From the NCBI GenBank assembly GCA_947588825.1, contig CANPZU010000010.1, positions 1-64,000 on the forward strand: 64,000 nucleotides of DNA, given 5' to 3'. The DNA is from an uncultured Clostridia bacterium. GTDB lineage: Bacteria; Bacillota; Clostridia; Oscillospirales; CAG-272. How positions within the stretch are numbered: the first letter of the stretch is position 1; each line of letters begins with the position of its first letter. Under the pieces are notes generated by a model that was given only the letters and a program-made list of their open reading frames with translations, searched no databases and had not been told where the DNA came from. Of this stretch, positions 1-7,412 are shown piece after piece. The translations under genes were made by a program, and so were the position numbers.

Positions 1-203
1 ACTCGGTGAAAGCTCGCTTTCCCCCGACGCCGTACCCTCCTGCCCTGACTCTGCACGCCCGAAGGGCGGCAGAGCGTTCGCCGCGCTAATGAAGATTCCG
101 CTCTAAAGTTTATAAATCGAAGGGGCCGCACAAACGCGGCCGTCTTAGCAGTTTTGAAAGTTTTTGCAGGGGTTCGGGGAGGCTTTTTTCAAAAAGCTCC
201 CCG
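1..203. repeat. Hairpin-rich intergenic repeat, copy 1 (truncated by window start)
   Basis: Bases 1-203 match 6318-6515 almost base for base, with a few substitutions and a 2-3 base indel near 77-80. The unit contains several stems: a CTCTGC/GCAGAG stem around 49-75, GGCCGC/GCGGCC at 124-141, and a GGGGAG/CTCCCC stem with T5/A5 arms at 176-202. The left arm of a further long stem, seen in copy 2 before 6318, lies outside the window here. No coding potential is seen. It sits just downstream of the GH38 gene stop, so the last hairpin could also end transcription. Confidence 0.8.
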
Positions 204-216
204 AGAAGAGCGAAGA

Positions 217-294
217 GGCCGCACAAACGCGGCCGTCTTAGCAGTTTTAAAGTTTTTGAAGGGGTTCGGGGAGGCTTTTTTCAAAAAGCTCCCC
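217..294. repeat. Extra tandem copy of the 3' part of the repeat
   Basis: The last about 80 bases of the repeat at 123-202 are repeated in direct orientation at 217-294 (GGCCGC/GCGGCC stem, the linker GTCTTAGCAG, then the GGGGAG/CTCCCC hairpin). The same module occurs once at 6436-6514. This 3' module can therefore duplicate independently of the 5' part. The final symmetrical hairpin lies 13 bases from the stop of the minus-strand GH38 gene and could act as its terminator. Confidence 0.8.
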
Positions 295-306
295 GTTCTT
301 TGTTAT

Positions 307-3300
307 TTATTGATTGTTATATTTATATACTTGCAGTTGATAGATGCGGCAGTGTTTGTCTCTTTCTGTTTCGGCGGGTTTTGTGATGTAAAGGCGGATA
401 TACCTTGCCTTTACGGGGGTAAATTCCCTGAGCGTCAGCTTTTCTTTGTTGTCCTTTACCTCATCCGCGTTTTTCCACTCATCGTTCTCGTTCTGCTTAT
501 ACTGAAGCGCGAAGTCTGATGTGATGTAGTGGCGGCTTTCCATAGCCGCATGGGCCACCAGCCACTTATAAATTTGCACGGTCTTTCCGAGATCGACTTC
601 AAGCCAGCATTCTCCGTTTTCGTTTTCGGGAGTACACCACTTTGTAAAGTTGCTTCCGTCAAGGGCCTTGTCGCCCGATTCGCTATCATTCATCTGTCCG
701 CTTGCAGTGCAGGGCTTCTTGTAGACGACGTTTTCGCCGAAGTTTTCATAAACGGCCCTGAGGCTTACGTCCTTATTACCCATTTCAACAAGTGCTTCCG
801 AACCGAATTTCCAAACTATCTCGGCATCTCCCTCAAAGCTCTTGAAGACTCCGCTTTCGTTTATTTCGGGAGCGCGAACGACCACACGGCTTCCCTCGTG
901 ATAGCTGCCGGAACCGAGCATTTTCACGGCGTTAAGCTTGTGGAAGGGCGTGTTTATCGGTGTCACCTTGTCGTATATGGGAGCGCACTCTACGACCTCG
1001 GGTCTGTCAAAGGCGGTTATTGCAAACAATATTATATCATTGTCATCGGGCAGTGTCAGCTCTGTAGCGCCGTTTGTTTCAATGACGTACTTAAACACAT
1101 TTGCAAACATGTAAAGGCGGTTGCCGTCCTTGTCGTGGGTGTGGGTATAGTTTATGGCAATGGTGTCTCTCTTTATGAAGGCGGTGTCTCCTCTTGCGAC
1201 AAGATCCCATGCGCCTACATTTTCAAAGGTATCCTGAATGCCGATCGTCACCTTTTTTCTTCCTACCTTGAAGGAAACGTCCTTATCGCCTTTTGTGCTT
1301 GCCGCAAGGATGGCGATCTTTTTTGTGCCTTCGGGAAGCTTTATTGTCTGAGCGGCGCATACAAGGGCGTTGTTTGTTCCCTTGTCTCCGAGGACAAAAT
1401 CAATTCCTCCGCAGCTTACATTCTTTTCAAAGAGTTCTTCGGGAATTGAAATACCCTTTGCCAGATCGATTGCTTCTCTGTCGTTGTCGGGAGTTGTAAC
1501 TCTCTTGTTGAAGGGAAGGGCGACGGGAATATCGGTTGACGCGGCGAGCTTTTTGTTGTCAAGCGTAATTGCAAATGTCTTTACGCTGTAGGGAGTCATG
1601 TCAAAGGTGAGGGAGTTGTCATCAAAGGTAGCAGCCTTATCTCCTTCCTCATAGCCGTTTGTTTCAAGGGCGCAAAGTACCTTTCCGGCAAGGCTGAGCC
1701 TTACGTTGTGGATGGTCTTTCCGTTCGTTTCCTGAACGCGGACGATAAGTCTCTCTCCCTTTTCCTCCTGCTTGATGGCTCTGATTATAACCTCGTCGCT
1801 GCTTACCGATGCAAAGGAAAGTGAGGAACATTCGCCCTCGTGCTTTGAAACCTCAAATGCAAAGAGGGGCTGGTTGAAGGCTGCCGCCTCTGCCGCGACG
1901 CCGTCTCTTGTGCGAGCGTGGGAGGTTACGGCAAATTTGAAGAGGTTCTTGCCGTGATCCTGCCAGTCCTGAGCCGACTGATTCATGAACGCGCCCTTTG
2001 GTGTGTGAATAAGGGTGAGGCGCAGGGTGTTGTTGTCTGGTTTTTCCATACCGTACTTGCAGTCGTTGAGTACTGCCGCGCCGAATGTGCCGCCAATATC
2101 GGTGAGGTCAGCCCACTGATGTACGCAGTGCTGGAAATAAGGGAATGATGTGGTATTCTCGCCTTCCTCGGCGCCAAGCCCCAGGTCGAACACAGCCTTT
2201 TCGTTTGCGGCGGTGAAGGGGAACGCCGCAGAAAGCAGGGAGCAGCGCTCATGCCAATCCACGTCGTTTTCAATATCAACGCGGTTTGAAAGGCAGGTAA
2301 GGCTGATCGTCTGTTTGTATATACTCGCGCCCTCTTTTCTTGTCACCTTGAGGGAGACAAGCGCCGGACCGTTTTCCAAAACCTCGACCGAGCAGAGCCC
2401 GTTGATATCTTTAAATGGAAGCTTTGTGTCATCGTACTTGATTTCCCATGAGGGCCAAACGGTGTTGTTGTCCTCTCTTATGCCGAGGGTCATGGGAGCG
2501 CTGAGAATTTCTTTCTGAAGCTTTTTGTCAAATATGCTTTCGATGTACGCGCTGCCGTTCAGTCTGACCTTGTATCTCTCGTTTTCAAGGGTGGTCAGCG
2601 AAACGGAAAGACCTGTATTAAGCTCGCAGGGCTTTTCGGCGGGGCAGATATTGAAAACGGTAAAGCTTACCGGAGGAACGGTTGCCACAAATTTTACAAC
2701 CTTTTTCTTTCCGAGCTTCGATATTTGTGAGGGAACCTCGTTTCCTTTGTCGTCGTACACTCTCGCATAGGCGCAGTCTTTGGGCAGGTCGGCCACGGCG
2801 ATATCGCTTCGATATACCGAAACGGGGTTGTATACCACGACGGGAGTGCCGGAGACATTTGTGCAGAGCTTTGAGGAAACAGCGGATACGCTCCCCTTAA
2901 GCTCTTCGGCAAGTATGTTCTGAGCGATCACATAATCGTTGTGCGTAAAGGCATAAGCGTTCAGAATCGACGTTCCGGGGAGGTCGTCGTGGAACTGATG
3001 CCACAAAAACGTCTTCCACGCAATTTCAAGACGCTCTTTCGGATATTTTGCGCTGCCCAGCCACTTTGCCATGCACGCGGCGCGCTCGCAGGAGTCGGCA
3101 AGCAGTTCGCTCTTTCTGTTCCAGCGCTTTGATATGGTGTGCGATGTAAGAGCGCCGTATCCGTGAGGAATTAACAAATTGCCGTTGTACTCGGGCAGAT
3201 TTGCTATTTCCTCGGGGGTCAGGTCGTTAAAAATATCGTCGGTTGAGCCGGCCACGACCTCAAACGCCTGGTCGGGAGAGTTCGCCTCTATCGCATCATT

Positions 3301-4071
3301 GACATACTTTACCGATTCCTCGGAGGGAGAGCCGCCGTAATCGCCGGTTCCGTAATACATCATGCGCACGGGCACTCCGGTGTACTTTTCGTTGTGCTCT
3401 ATCTGATGTAAGTATTCCTCGCGGTCGTGTATGGGACGTTTTGCCTCGTCGTTTTCAAAATGAAGAGTATAGTTTCCGCCAAGAAATGAGGCAATGACAT
3501 AGTTGCCGTCGGGTCCGACCCATTTGCCAAGGTCCATGCGGGGAACGCCTTTTTCGGGCATGGGCTTTCTCGCGCTGCCGTCCTCGTTGTATATCGGCGA
3601 GCCTACGCCCCAAACTAACTTTTGTGTAGAAAAGCCATTAAGTCCCATATGAGCGGCTATCGAAGGAAGGGAATAGCGAAATCCAAAGCAGTCGGTAAGG
3701 AATATGTCGCTGCTTTTTTTGCCGAATTCCTTTTCAAAGAAGCCGTTTCCGAGCAGTATTTGGCGCATGTACGCCTCGGAGGAAGGAACGTTGGCGTCGC
3801 ACGCGTCCCACTGGCTTCCCGCCACATTCCATCTGCCCTGAGCGATATACTCTTTAAGCTTTTCATATAGGTCGGGATAGTATTCTTTTGCAAGCTTGTA
3901 ACGGAAAGCGCCCTCAAAGTTCATGCGGTAATGAGGGTATTTTTCAAAAAGCTCGAAGTTTTGCTCAAGCGTGTTTTTAACACAGTCTCTTATGGTGTCC
4001 TGAATAGTCCAGTTCCATTGTGTATCCAAATGAGCGTTGGATACCGCATAGAGTTTTTTCTTTTTCGCCAT
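307..4071 (-). CDS. GH38 family alpha-mannosidase with C-terminal F5/8 type C domain
   Basis: A 1254-residue glycoside hydrolase family 38 enzyme, expected to remove alpha-linked mannose with a metal-dependent retaining mechanism. The N-terminus has the metal-binding HxD motif (AHLDTQW), and TDCFGF about 130 residues later carries the likely nucleophile Asp, followed by LPSIAAHMG and STQKLVWG typical of the family. A beta-sandwich middle follows. The last about 140 residues (ASGQMND to the C-terminus) form a discoidin/F5/8C carbohydrate-binding module. There is no signal peptide or membrane segment, so it appears cytoplasmic, which is unusual for an F5/8C-bearing enzyme. The start is taken as the ATG giving MAKKKKLYAV. 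A TTG ten codons upstream (4101) has a better-spaced GAAAGG site and cannot be excluded. Confidence 0.9.
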   Translation of the reverse strand: MAKKKKLYAVSNAHLDTQWNWTIQDTIRDCVKNTLEQNFELFEKYPHYRMNFEGAFRYKLAKEYYPDLYEKLKEYIAQGRWNVAGSQWDACDANVPSSEAYMRQILLGNGFFEKEFGKKSSDIFLTDCFGFRYSLPSIAAHMGLNGFSTQKLVWGVGSPIYNEDGSARKPMPEKGVPRMDLGKWVGPDGNYVIASFLGGNYTLHFENDEAKRPIHDREEYLHQIEHNEKYTGVPVRMMYYGTGDYGGSPSEESVKYVNDAIEANSPDQAFEVVAGSTDDIFNDLTPEEIANLPEYNGNLLIPHGYGALTSHTISKRWNRKSELLADSCERAACMAKWLGSAKYPKERLEIAWKTFLWHQFHDDLPGTSILNAYAFTHNDYVIAQNILAEELKGSVSAVSSKLCTNVSGTPVVVYNPVSVYRSDIAVADLPKDCAYARVYDDKGNEVPSQISKLGKKKVVKFVATVPPVSFTVFNICPAEKPCELNTGLSVSLTTLENERYKVRLNGSAYIESIFDKKLQKEILSAPMTLGIREDNNTVWPSWEIKYDDTKLPFKDINGLCSVEVLENGPALVSLKVTRKEGASIYKQTISLTCLSNRVDIENDVDWHERCSLLSAAFPFTAANEKAVFDLGLGAEEGENTTSFPYFQHCVHQWADLTDIGGTFGAAVLNDCKYGMEKPDNNTLRLTLIHTPKGAFMNQSAQDWQDHGKNLFKFAVTSHARTRDGVAAEAAAFNQPLFAFEVSKHEGECSSLSFASVSSDEVIIRAIKQEEKGERLIVRVQETNGKTIHNVRLSLAGKVLCALETNGYEEGDKAATFDDNSLTFDMTPYSVKTFAITLDNKKLAASTDIPVALPFNKRVTTPDNDREAIDLAKGISIPEELFEKNVSCGGIDFVLGDKGTNNALVCAAQTIKLPEGTKKIAILAASTKGDKDVSFKVGRKKVTIGIQDTFENVGAWDLVARGDTAFIKRDTIAINYTHTHDKDGNRLYMFANVFKYVIETNGATELTLPDDNDIILFAITAFDRPEVVECAPIYDKVTPINTPFHKLNAVKMLGSGSYHEGSRVVVRAPEINESGVFKSFEGDAEIVWKFGSEALVEMGNKDVSLRAVYENFGENVVYKKPCTASGQMNDSESGDKALDGSNFTKWCTPENENGECWLEVDLGKTVQIYKWLVAHAAMESRHYITSDFALQYKQNENDEWKNADEVKDNKEKLTLREFTPVKARYIRLYITKPAETERDKHCRIYQLQVYKYNNQ

Positions 4072-4176
4072 AAAAACAGACCCGTGCCTTTGCCAAGGCA
4101 AAAGCGCCTTTCAGTATTAGTTTAATTTAAACAGCAAGATAAAGATTTATAATGCCGCTTATATATATGTAAGTTT

Positions 4177-4205
4177 ATTGTACAACAAGAATTTTGAAAT
4201 ATCAA
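4177..4205 (-). promoter_or_regulatory. Sigma-A-type promoter for the GH38 gene
   Basis: Read on the minus strand: TTGATA (4205-4200), 17-base spacer, TACAAT (4182-4177). It lies about 100 bases upstream of the GH38 start and faces away from the LOG-gene promoter, so the 4072-4435 gap is a divergent promoter region. Confidence 0.6.
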
Positions 4206-4288
4206 GTGCATATATCAAAATCAAGGCTTTTTTATAAAAGTCGTTGATTTTCTAAAGAAAAAGCCGTTTATCGCACAATATGCGAAGG

Positions 4289-4317
4289 TTGACAATCTTA
4301 GAAAAATGATATAAAAT
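4289..4317 (+). promoter_or_regulatory. Sigma-A-type promoter for the LOG-family gene
   Basis: TTGACA (4289-4294), 17-base spacer, TAAAAT (4312-4317). The predicted leader of about 110 bases contains the AATAAAACAGC repeats. Confidence 0.7.
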
Positions 4318-4327
4318 AATATAAAAC

Positions 4328-4372
4328 AATAAAATAGCTATAAAACAGCAATAAAACAGCAATAAAACAGCA
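4328..4372 (+). repeat. Short tandem repeats in the leader of the LOG gene
   Basis: Four imperfect copies of an 11-base unit, AATAAAACAGC (the first copy is variant), lie head to tail between the promoter and the start codon. Nothing longer is repeated. The role is unknown; it may be slippage-generated. Confidence 0.65.
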
Positions 4373-4435
4373 CGGCGCGCAGGTCGCCGGAAGGGAGCGT
4401 ATGTTTTGGCGGAAAACAGCTTGAGGACTTTGAAA

Positions 4436-4975
4436 ATGTACATATGCGTATACGGCGCGGCAAGTTCCAATATCGACAGGGTGTATACCGACGAGGCGGA
4501 AAAACTCGGACACCTTATTGCCAAAAGAAATATCGGACTGATATTCGGGGGCGGCGCCACCGGGGTAATGGGCGCCCTCGCACAGGGCGCAAGTAAGGAA
4601 AACGGACATATTGTCGGCATCGCTCCCTCGTTTTTTGATACAGAGGGGGTTTTATACCGCCAATGTACCGAGTTCGTTTATCCCGAAAATATGAGACAAA
4701 GAAAAGAAATACTTGAGCAAAGAGCAGACCACTTTATCGCCTGCCCCGGCGGTGTGGGAACGCTTGACGAGTTTTTTGAGATTCTCACTCTTAAACAGCT
4801 CAAAAGACACAATAAAAAAATCGTCCTTCTTAACATAAACGAATATTACTCTCCGCTTTTGAAGCTTCTTTCCGATATGATAAAACAGGGCTTTGCGGCA
4901 GAAGACCTGCTTTCGCTTTTTAAAGTCTGCTCCTGCGCCGAGGATGCGCTTGATTATATTGAAAGCGACAGGTAA
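4436..4975 (+). CDS. LOG family protein (cytokinin riboside 5'-monophosphate phosphoribohydrolase-like)
   Basis: A 179-residue Rossmann-type LOG protein. The family hydrolyses N6-substituted AMP to free base and ribose 5-phosphate; in bacteria the physiological substrate is often uncertain. The signature PGGVGTLDEFFE is intact, with an upstream arginine in MRQRKEIL as expected, and GGGATGVMGALAQGA binds the phosphate. The start is the ATG giving MYICVYGAAS, preceded by GAGG at a 9-base distance. A TTG ten codons upstream is possible but gives an atypical N-terminus. It is transcribed alone from the promoter at 4289 and divergently from the GH38 gene. Confidence 0.88.
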   Translation: MYICVYGAASSNIDRVYTDEAEKLGHLIAKRNIGLIFGGGATGVMGALAQGASKENGHIVGIAPSFFDTEGVLYRQCTEFVYPENMRQRKEILEQRADHFIACPGGVGTLDEFFEILTLKQLKRHNKKIVLLNINEYYSPLLKLLSDMIKQGFAAEDLLSLFKVCSCAEDALDYIESDR

Positions 4976-5154
4976 AATAAGTAAAACAGAAAATAATCGA
5001 TAAAAGAAAGAATACCGCCGACCTTAACACATTTGCAACGCCGGAATAGTATGAAAGGGAAGGGCTCATCCCCCTTTAAAACTCAGTGTTAAAAACATTG
5101 CACAATTATATGCAATTGCAATAATTACAATAATCAAGAATCAAGGAAATTTTA

Positions 5155-5946
5155 ATGAACGATCCAACATTCGGCGCACTCTGCATCCTTGTTCCCTTTC
5201 TCGGCACAACCCTTGGCGCGCTTACCGTGTTTTTCCTCGGCCGCGAGCCCTCAGCCTCGCTTTCAAAATTCCTTTTGGGCTTTGCTTCCGGCGTTATGGT
5301 GGCGGCTTCAATTTGGTCGCTCCTTATTCCCGCTCTCGAAATGGCAAATGAACAGGGAATATCACTTACGTGGCTTCCCGCCTCGCTCGGCTTCATCGCC
5401 GGAATGCTCTTTCTTATGGTGACCGACGCCGTTATACCTTGTTTTGACAGCGAAACGGTCAGCAGAAACTGTACCAGTCATATACAAAAACGCTCGGCTA
5501 AAATGTTCTTCGCCGTTACTATCCATAATATACCCGAGGGAATGGCTGTGGGCGTCGTGCTCGCGGGATACTTTGCAGGTAACGGCCTTGTGGAAAGGTC
5601 CGGCGTTATGGCACTCGCTATGGGCGTCGCTATACAAAACTTTCCCGAGGGCGCTATCGTGTCAATGCCCGGCGCGCTTTTCGGTCAAACGAAAAAAAAG
5701 GCCTTTTTTTATGCCTTTCTTTCGGGCGCCGTCGAACCTCTATTCGCCCTCTTGACCCTCGTCTTGACCTCAATCATATACCCCGCTCTGCCTTATTTCC
5801 TCGCTTTCGCCGCGGGCGCTATGGTTTATGTGGTGGTCGAAGAACTTATACCCGAGGCACACGAGGGTAAAAGAACCCAATTTACAAACTTCGGCGTCGC
5901 CCTTGGATTCGCCCTTATGATGATGCTCGACGTCGCGCTTTCATAA
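5155..5946 (+). CDS. ZIP family divalent metal transporter
   Basis: A 263-residue inner-membrane importer of the ZIP family (zinc and similar divalent cations), with about eight hydrophobic segments. The two metal-coordination motifs are present: HNIPEG in segment 4 (about residue 125) and the paired QNFPEG in segment 5 (about residue 163, with Q where many members have H), plus VEELIPEAHEG near the end. An AAGGA site precedes the ATG. The gene is followed by a clear terminator at 6026 and lies just upstream of an ArsR-HMA-ATPase export operon, so import and export of the same class of metal are encoded side by side. The exact metal cannot be read from sequence. Confidence 0.9.
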   Translation: MNDPTFGALCILVPFLGTTLGALTVFFLGREPSASLSKFLLGFASGVMVAASIWSLLIPALEMANEQGISLTWLPASLGFIAGMLFLMVTDAVIPCFDSETVSRNCTSHIQKRSAKMFFAVTIHNIPEGMAVGVVLAGYFAGNGLVERSGVMALAMGVAIQNFPEGAIVSMPGALFGQTKKKAFFYAFLSGAVEPLFALLTLVLTSIIYPALPYFLAFAAGAMVYVVVEELIPEAHEGKRTQFTNFGVALGFALMMMLDVALS

Positions 5947-6025
5947 TAACCCCGCCGCCTACGGCAATATGTGCGGCAAATACCTTTGTATAACCGTATA
6001 ACCGTATAACCGTGCAAATATTAAA

Positions 6026-6074
6026 ATCAAAGCTCATCTTAATGAATCAAAAAAGATGAGCTTTGATCTTTTTA
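6026..6074 (+). terminator. Rho-independent terminator after the ZIP gene
   Basis: A perfect 15-base-pair stem (6026-6040 with 6053-6067) with a 12-base loop, followed by CTTTTT. It lies about 80 bases after the ZIP stop codon. Three 8-base TAACCGTA units (5991-6014) precede it. Confidence 0.85.
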
Positions 6075-6109
6075 CGGCGTTCTGTCGCGCATGTCACTTG
6101 TTAAGGAGT

Positions 6110-6184
6110 GTTTCGCGCCTGCGGGCGATACGGGACGCCATTTTCGCACGGTGCTCTTTAATGGGCGTTTCGCGCCTGCGGGCG
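6110..6184. repeat. Pair of 18-base direct repeats in GC-rich spacer
   Basis: The sequence GTTTCGCGCCTGCGGGCG occurs at 6110-6127 and again at 6167-6184, exactly 57 bases apart. It sits between the ZIP terminator and the hairpin-rich repeat. No gene is seen in 5947-6690 apart from these repeats and the promoter/operator at 6583-6638. Confidence 0.75.
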
Positions 6185-6269
6185 CGACAAGGGCTCCTCG
6201 CCCTTGACCGTCGCCGGCTTTTGAAAAGCCGGGGAAACAAAATAAAGAAACCGTAGTGCGGCGCGGCGG

Positions 6270-6515
6270 CCTTGCGTGGGCAAAGCCTACGCAAGGTCAG
6301 GGCAGGAGGGTACGGCGACTCGGTGAAAGCTCGCTTTCCCCCGACGCCGTACCCTCCTGCTCTGACTCTGCACGCCCGAAGGGCGGCAGAGCGTCCGCGC
6401 TAATGAAGATTCTGCTCTAAGGTTTATAAAGCAAGGAGCCGCACAAACGCGGCCGTCTTAGCAGTTTTAAAGTTTTTGAAGGGGTTCGGGGAGGCTTTTT
6501 TCAAAAAGCTCCCCG
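6270..6515. repeat. Hairpin-rich intergenic repeat, copy 2 (complete)
   Basis: The full element is about 245 bases. It starts with a CCTTGCGT/ACGCAAGG hairpin (6270-6296). Next is a 22-base-pair stem with one mismatch (6296-6317 with 6345-6366) that encloses a GAAAGC/GCTTTC inner stem. Then come a CTCTGC/GCAGAG hairpin, a GCCGC/GCGGC hairpin and a GGGGAG/CTCCCC hairpin ending at 6514. From 6318 on it matches window bases 1-203. It carries no ORF with a credible start and looks like a non-autonomous palindromic repeat family. Confidence 0.8.
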
Positions 6516-6582
6516 AAAAAAGCGACGATTTCTCAATTGTTTTATAACATTTTTGCCGCGATTAAAAAATTTAAAAAAAGGC

Positions 6583-6611
6583 TTGACAAAGCTCAAAACG
6601 AGTGATATAAT
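6583..6611 (+). promoter_or_regulatory. Consensus sigma-A promoter of the metal-efflux operon
   Basis: TTGACA (6583-6588), 17-base spacer, TATAAT (6606-6611): a perfect match to the housekeeping consensus. The predicted start of transcription falls within the ArsR-type operator at 6613-6638. Confidence 0.88.
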
Positions 6612-6612
6612 G

Positions 6613-6638
6613 AACATATGAGCAAACATTCAATTGTT
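6613..6638 (+). promoter_or_regulatory. ArsR/SmtB-type 12-2-12 operator
   Basis: An imperfect 12-2-12 inverted repeat: AACATATGAGCA, AA, CATTCAATTGTT, with 7 of 12 positions palindromic and the family core TGA-N8-TCA at 6619-6632. This is the size and core expected for zinc/cadmium-sensing ArsR/SmtB repressors. It begins two bases after the -10 box, so bound repressor would cover the transcription start. The ArsR gene itself begins 53 bases downstream, which implies autoregulation of the whole arsR-HMA-ATPase operon. Confidence 0.75.
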
Positions 6639-6690
6639 GCAAAATATATTGTGATGTAAGAGACGCTTTTTGACGTGGAGAGGAGAAGAG

Positions 6691-7089
6691 ATGAGTGAAT
6701 ATTCCGACAAGGCGAGTACAGAGTTTACGAATGAAGAGCTTGAAGCGGAGTGTTGTGATTATTTATGTGTACACGAGGACGTGGTGAAGCAGGTGAAAGA
6801 GAATCTTCTGAATGAGGAAGCGGCCTCTGAGATGACGGATTTTTTCAAAGCTTTTGCTGACGTTACGCGCATAAAGATACTGCGTGCGCTTTGGGAGCAC
6901 GAGTTGTGCGTATGTGACATAGCCAAGCTGCTTAACATGACTCAATCAGCGATATCGCACCAGCTTCGGTTTTTGAAGCAGAGCAAGCTGATAAAGAATC
7001 GCAGAGACGGAAAGACGGTTTTTTACAGTCTTGATGATGAGCACGTACAGCTGATAATCAACTGTGCATTTGAGCACATAAACGAATAA
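6691..7089 (+). CDS. ArsR/SmtB family metal-sensing transcriptional repressor (CadC-like)
   Basis: A 132-residue winged-helix repressor. The N-terminal stretch has adjacent cysteines and another nearby (CCDYLCVHEDVV), followed by the alpha-3 motif ELCVCDIA, the arrangement used by CadC-type sensors to bind Cd/Pb/Zn. The recognition helix is TQSAISHQLRFL and the wing is RRDGKTVFYSL. Asp/His residues in the last helix (DDEHVQLI, AFEHINE) resemble the alpha-5 zinc site. The start is the ATG at 6691 behind a strong GGAGAGGAG; an upstream TTG is less likely. It is first gene of an operon with the HMA protein and P1B-ATPase and probably represses them until metal binds. Confidence 0.92.
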   Translation: MSEYSDKASTEFTNEELEAECCDYLCVHEDVVKQVKENLLNEEAASEMTDFFKAFADVTRIKILRALWEHELCVCDIAKLLNMTQSAISHQLRFLKQSKLIKNRRDGKTVFYSLDDEHVQLIINCAFEHINE

Positions 7090-7123
7090 TTTAATATAAA
7101 TTGCAAAGGAGGCATTATTTAAA

Positions 7124-7345
7124 ATGAGAAAAACGTACAAAATAGCGGAGATAGACTGTCCTGCGTGTGCCGCTAAGATAGAGAGCAAAATATCGAAGAT
7201 AAAGGGGGTTGAGAGCGCGGTGATTTCCTTTTTATCCAAAAAATTGACGATTGAGTTTGAATGTGAGAATCCGGAATTGCTGATGCCCGAGATTCTCAAG
7301 GTTTGCCGCAAAGTCGAGCCCGACTGCACGCTTGTCGAGTGCTGA
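7124..7345 (+). CDS. Stand-alone heavy-metal-associated (HMA) domain protein
   Basis: A 73-residue single-domain protein with the ferredoxin-like beta-alpha-beta-beta-alpha-beta pattern of HMA/CopZ metallochaperones. The metal-binding motif is CPAC at residues 12-15 (EIDCPACAAKIE). A further Cys pair near the end (PDCTLVEC) could add ligands. It lies 34 bases after the ArsR gene with an AAAGGAGG ribosome site, and 67 bases before the ATPase. Because the ATPase has no HMA domain of its own, this gene most likely supplies that function as a separate polypeptide. Confidence 0.88.
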   Translation: MRKTYKIAEIDCPACAAKIESKISKIKGVESAVISFLSKKLTIEFECENPELLMPEILKVCRKVEPDCTLVEC

Positions 7346-7412
7346 TTTTTCAGTTTTTTTTGGCCGGAAGGGGCAAGACGCGCGTTTTGCCGAGGCTGAA
7401 CAGGAGAGTAAT

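Noticed and set aside
154..519. Plus-strand 121-codon frame across the repeat and the GH38 3' end
   Set aside because: It runs through the hairpin repeat and antisense to GH38, has no ribosome site, and its amino-acid pattern is repeat-derived.
529..1449. 306-codon plus-strand frame inside GH38
   Set aside because: Antisense shadow of a clearly real GH38 frame; no start signal or family match.
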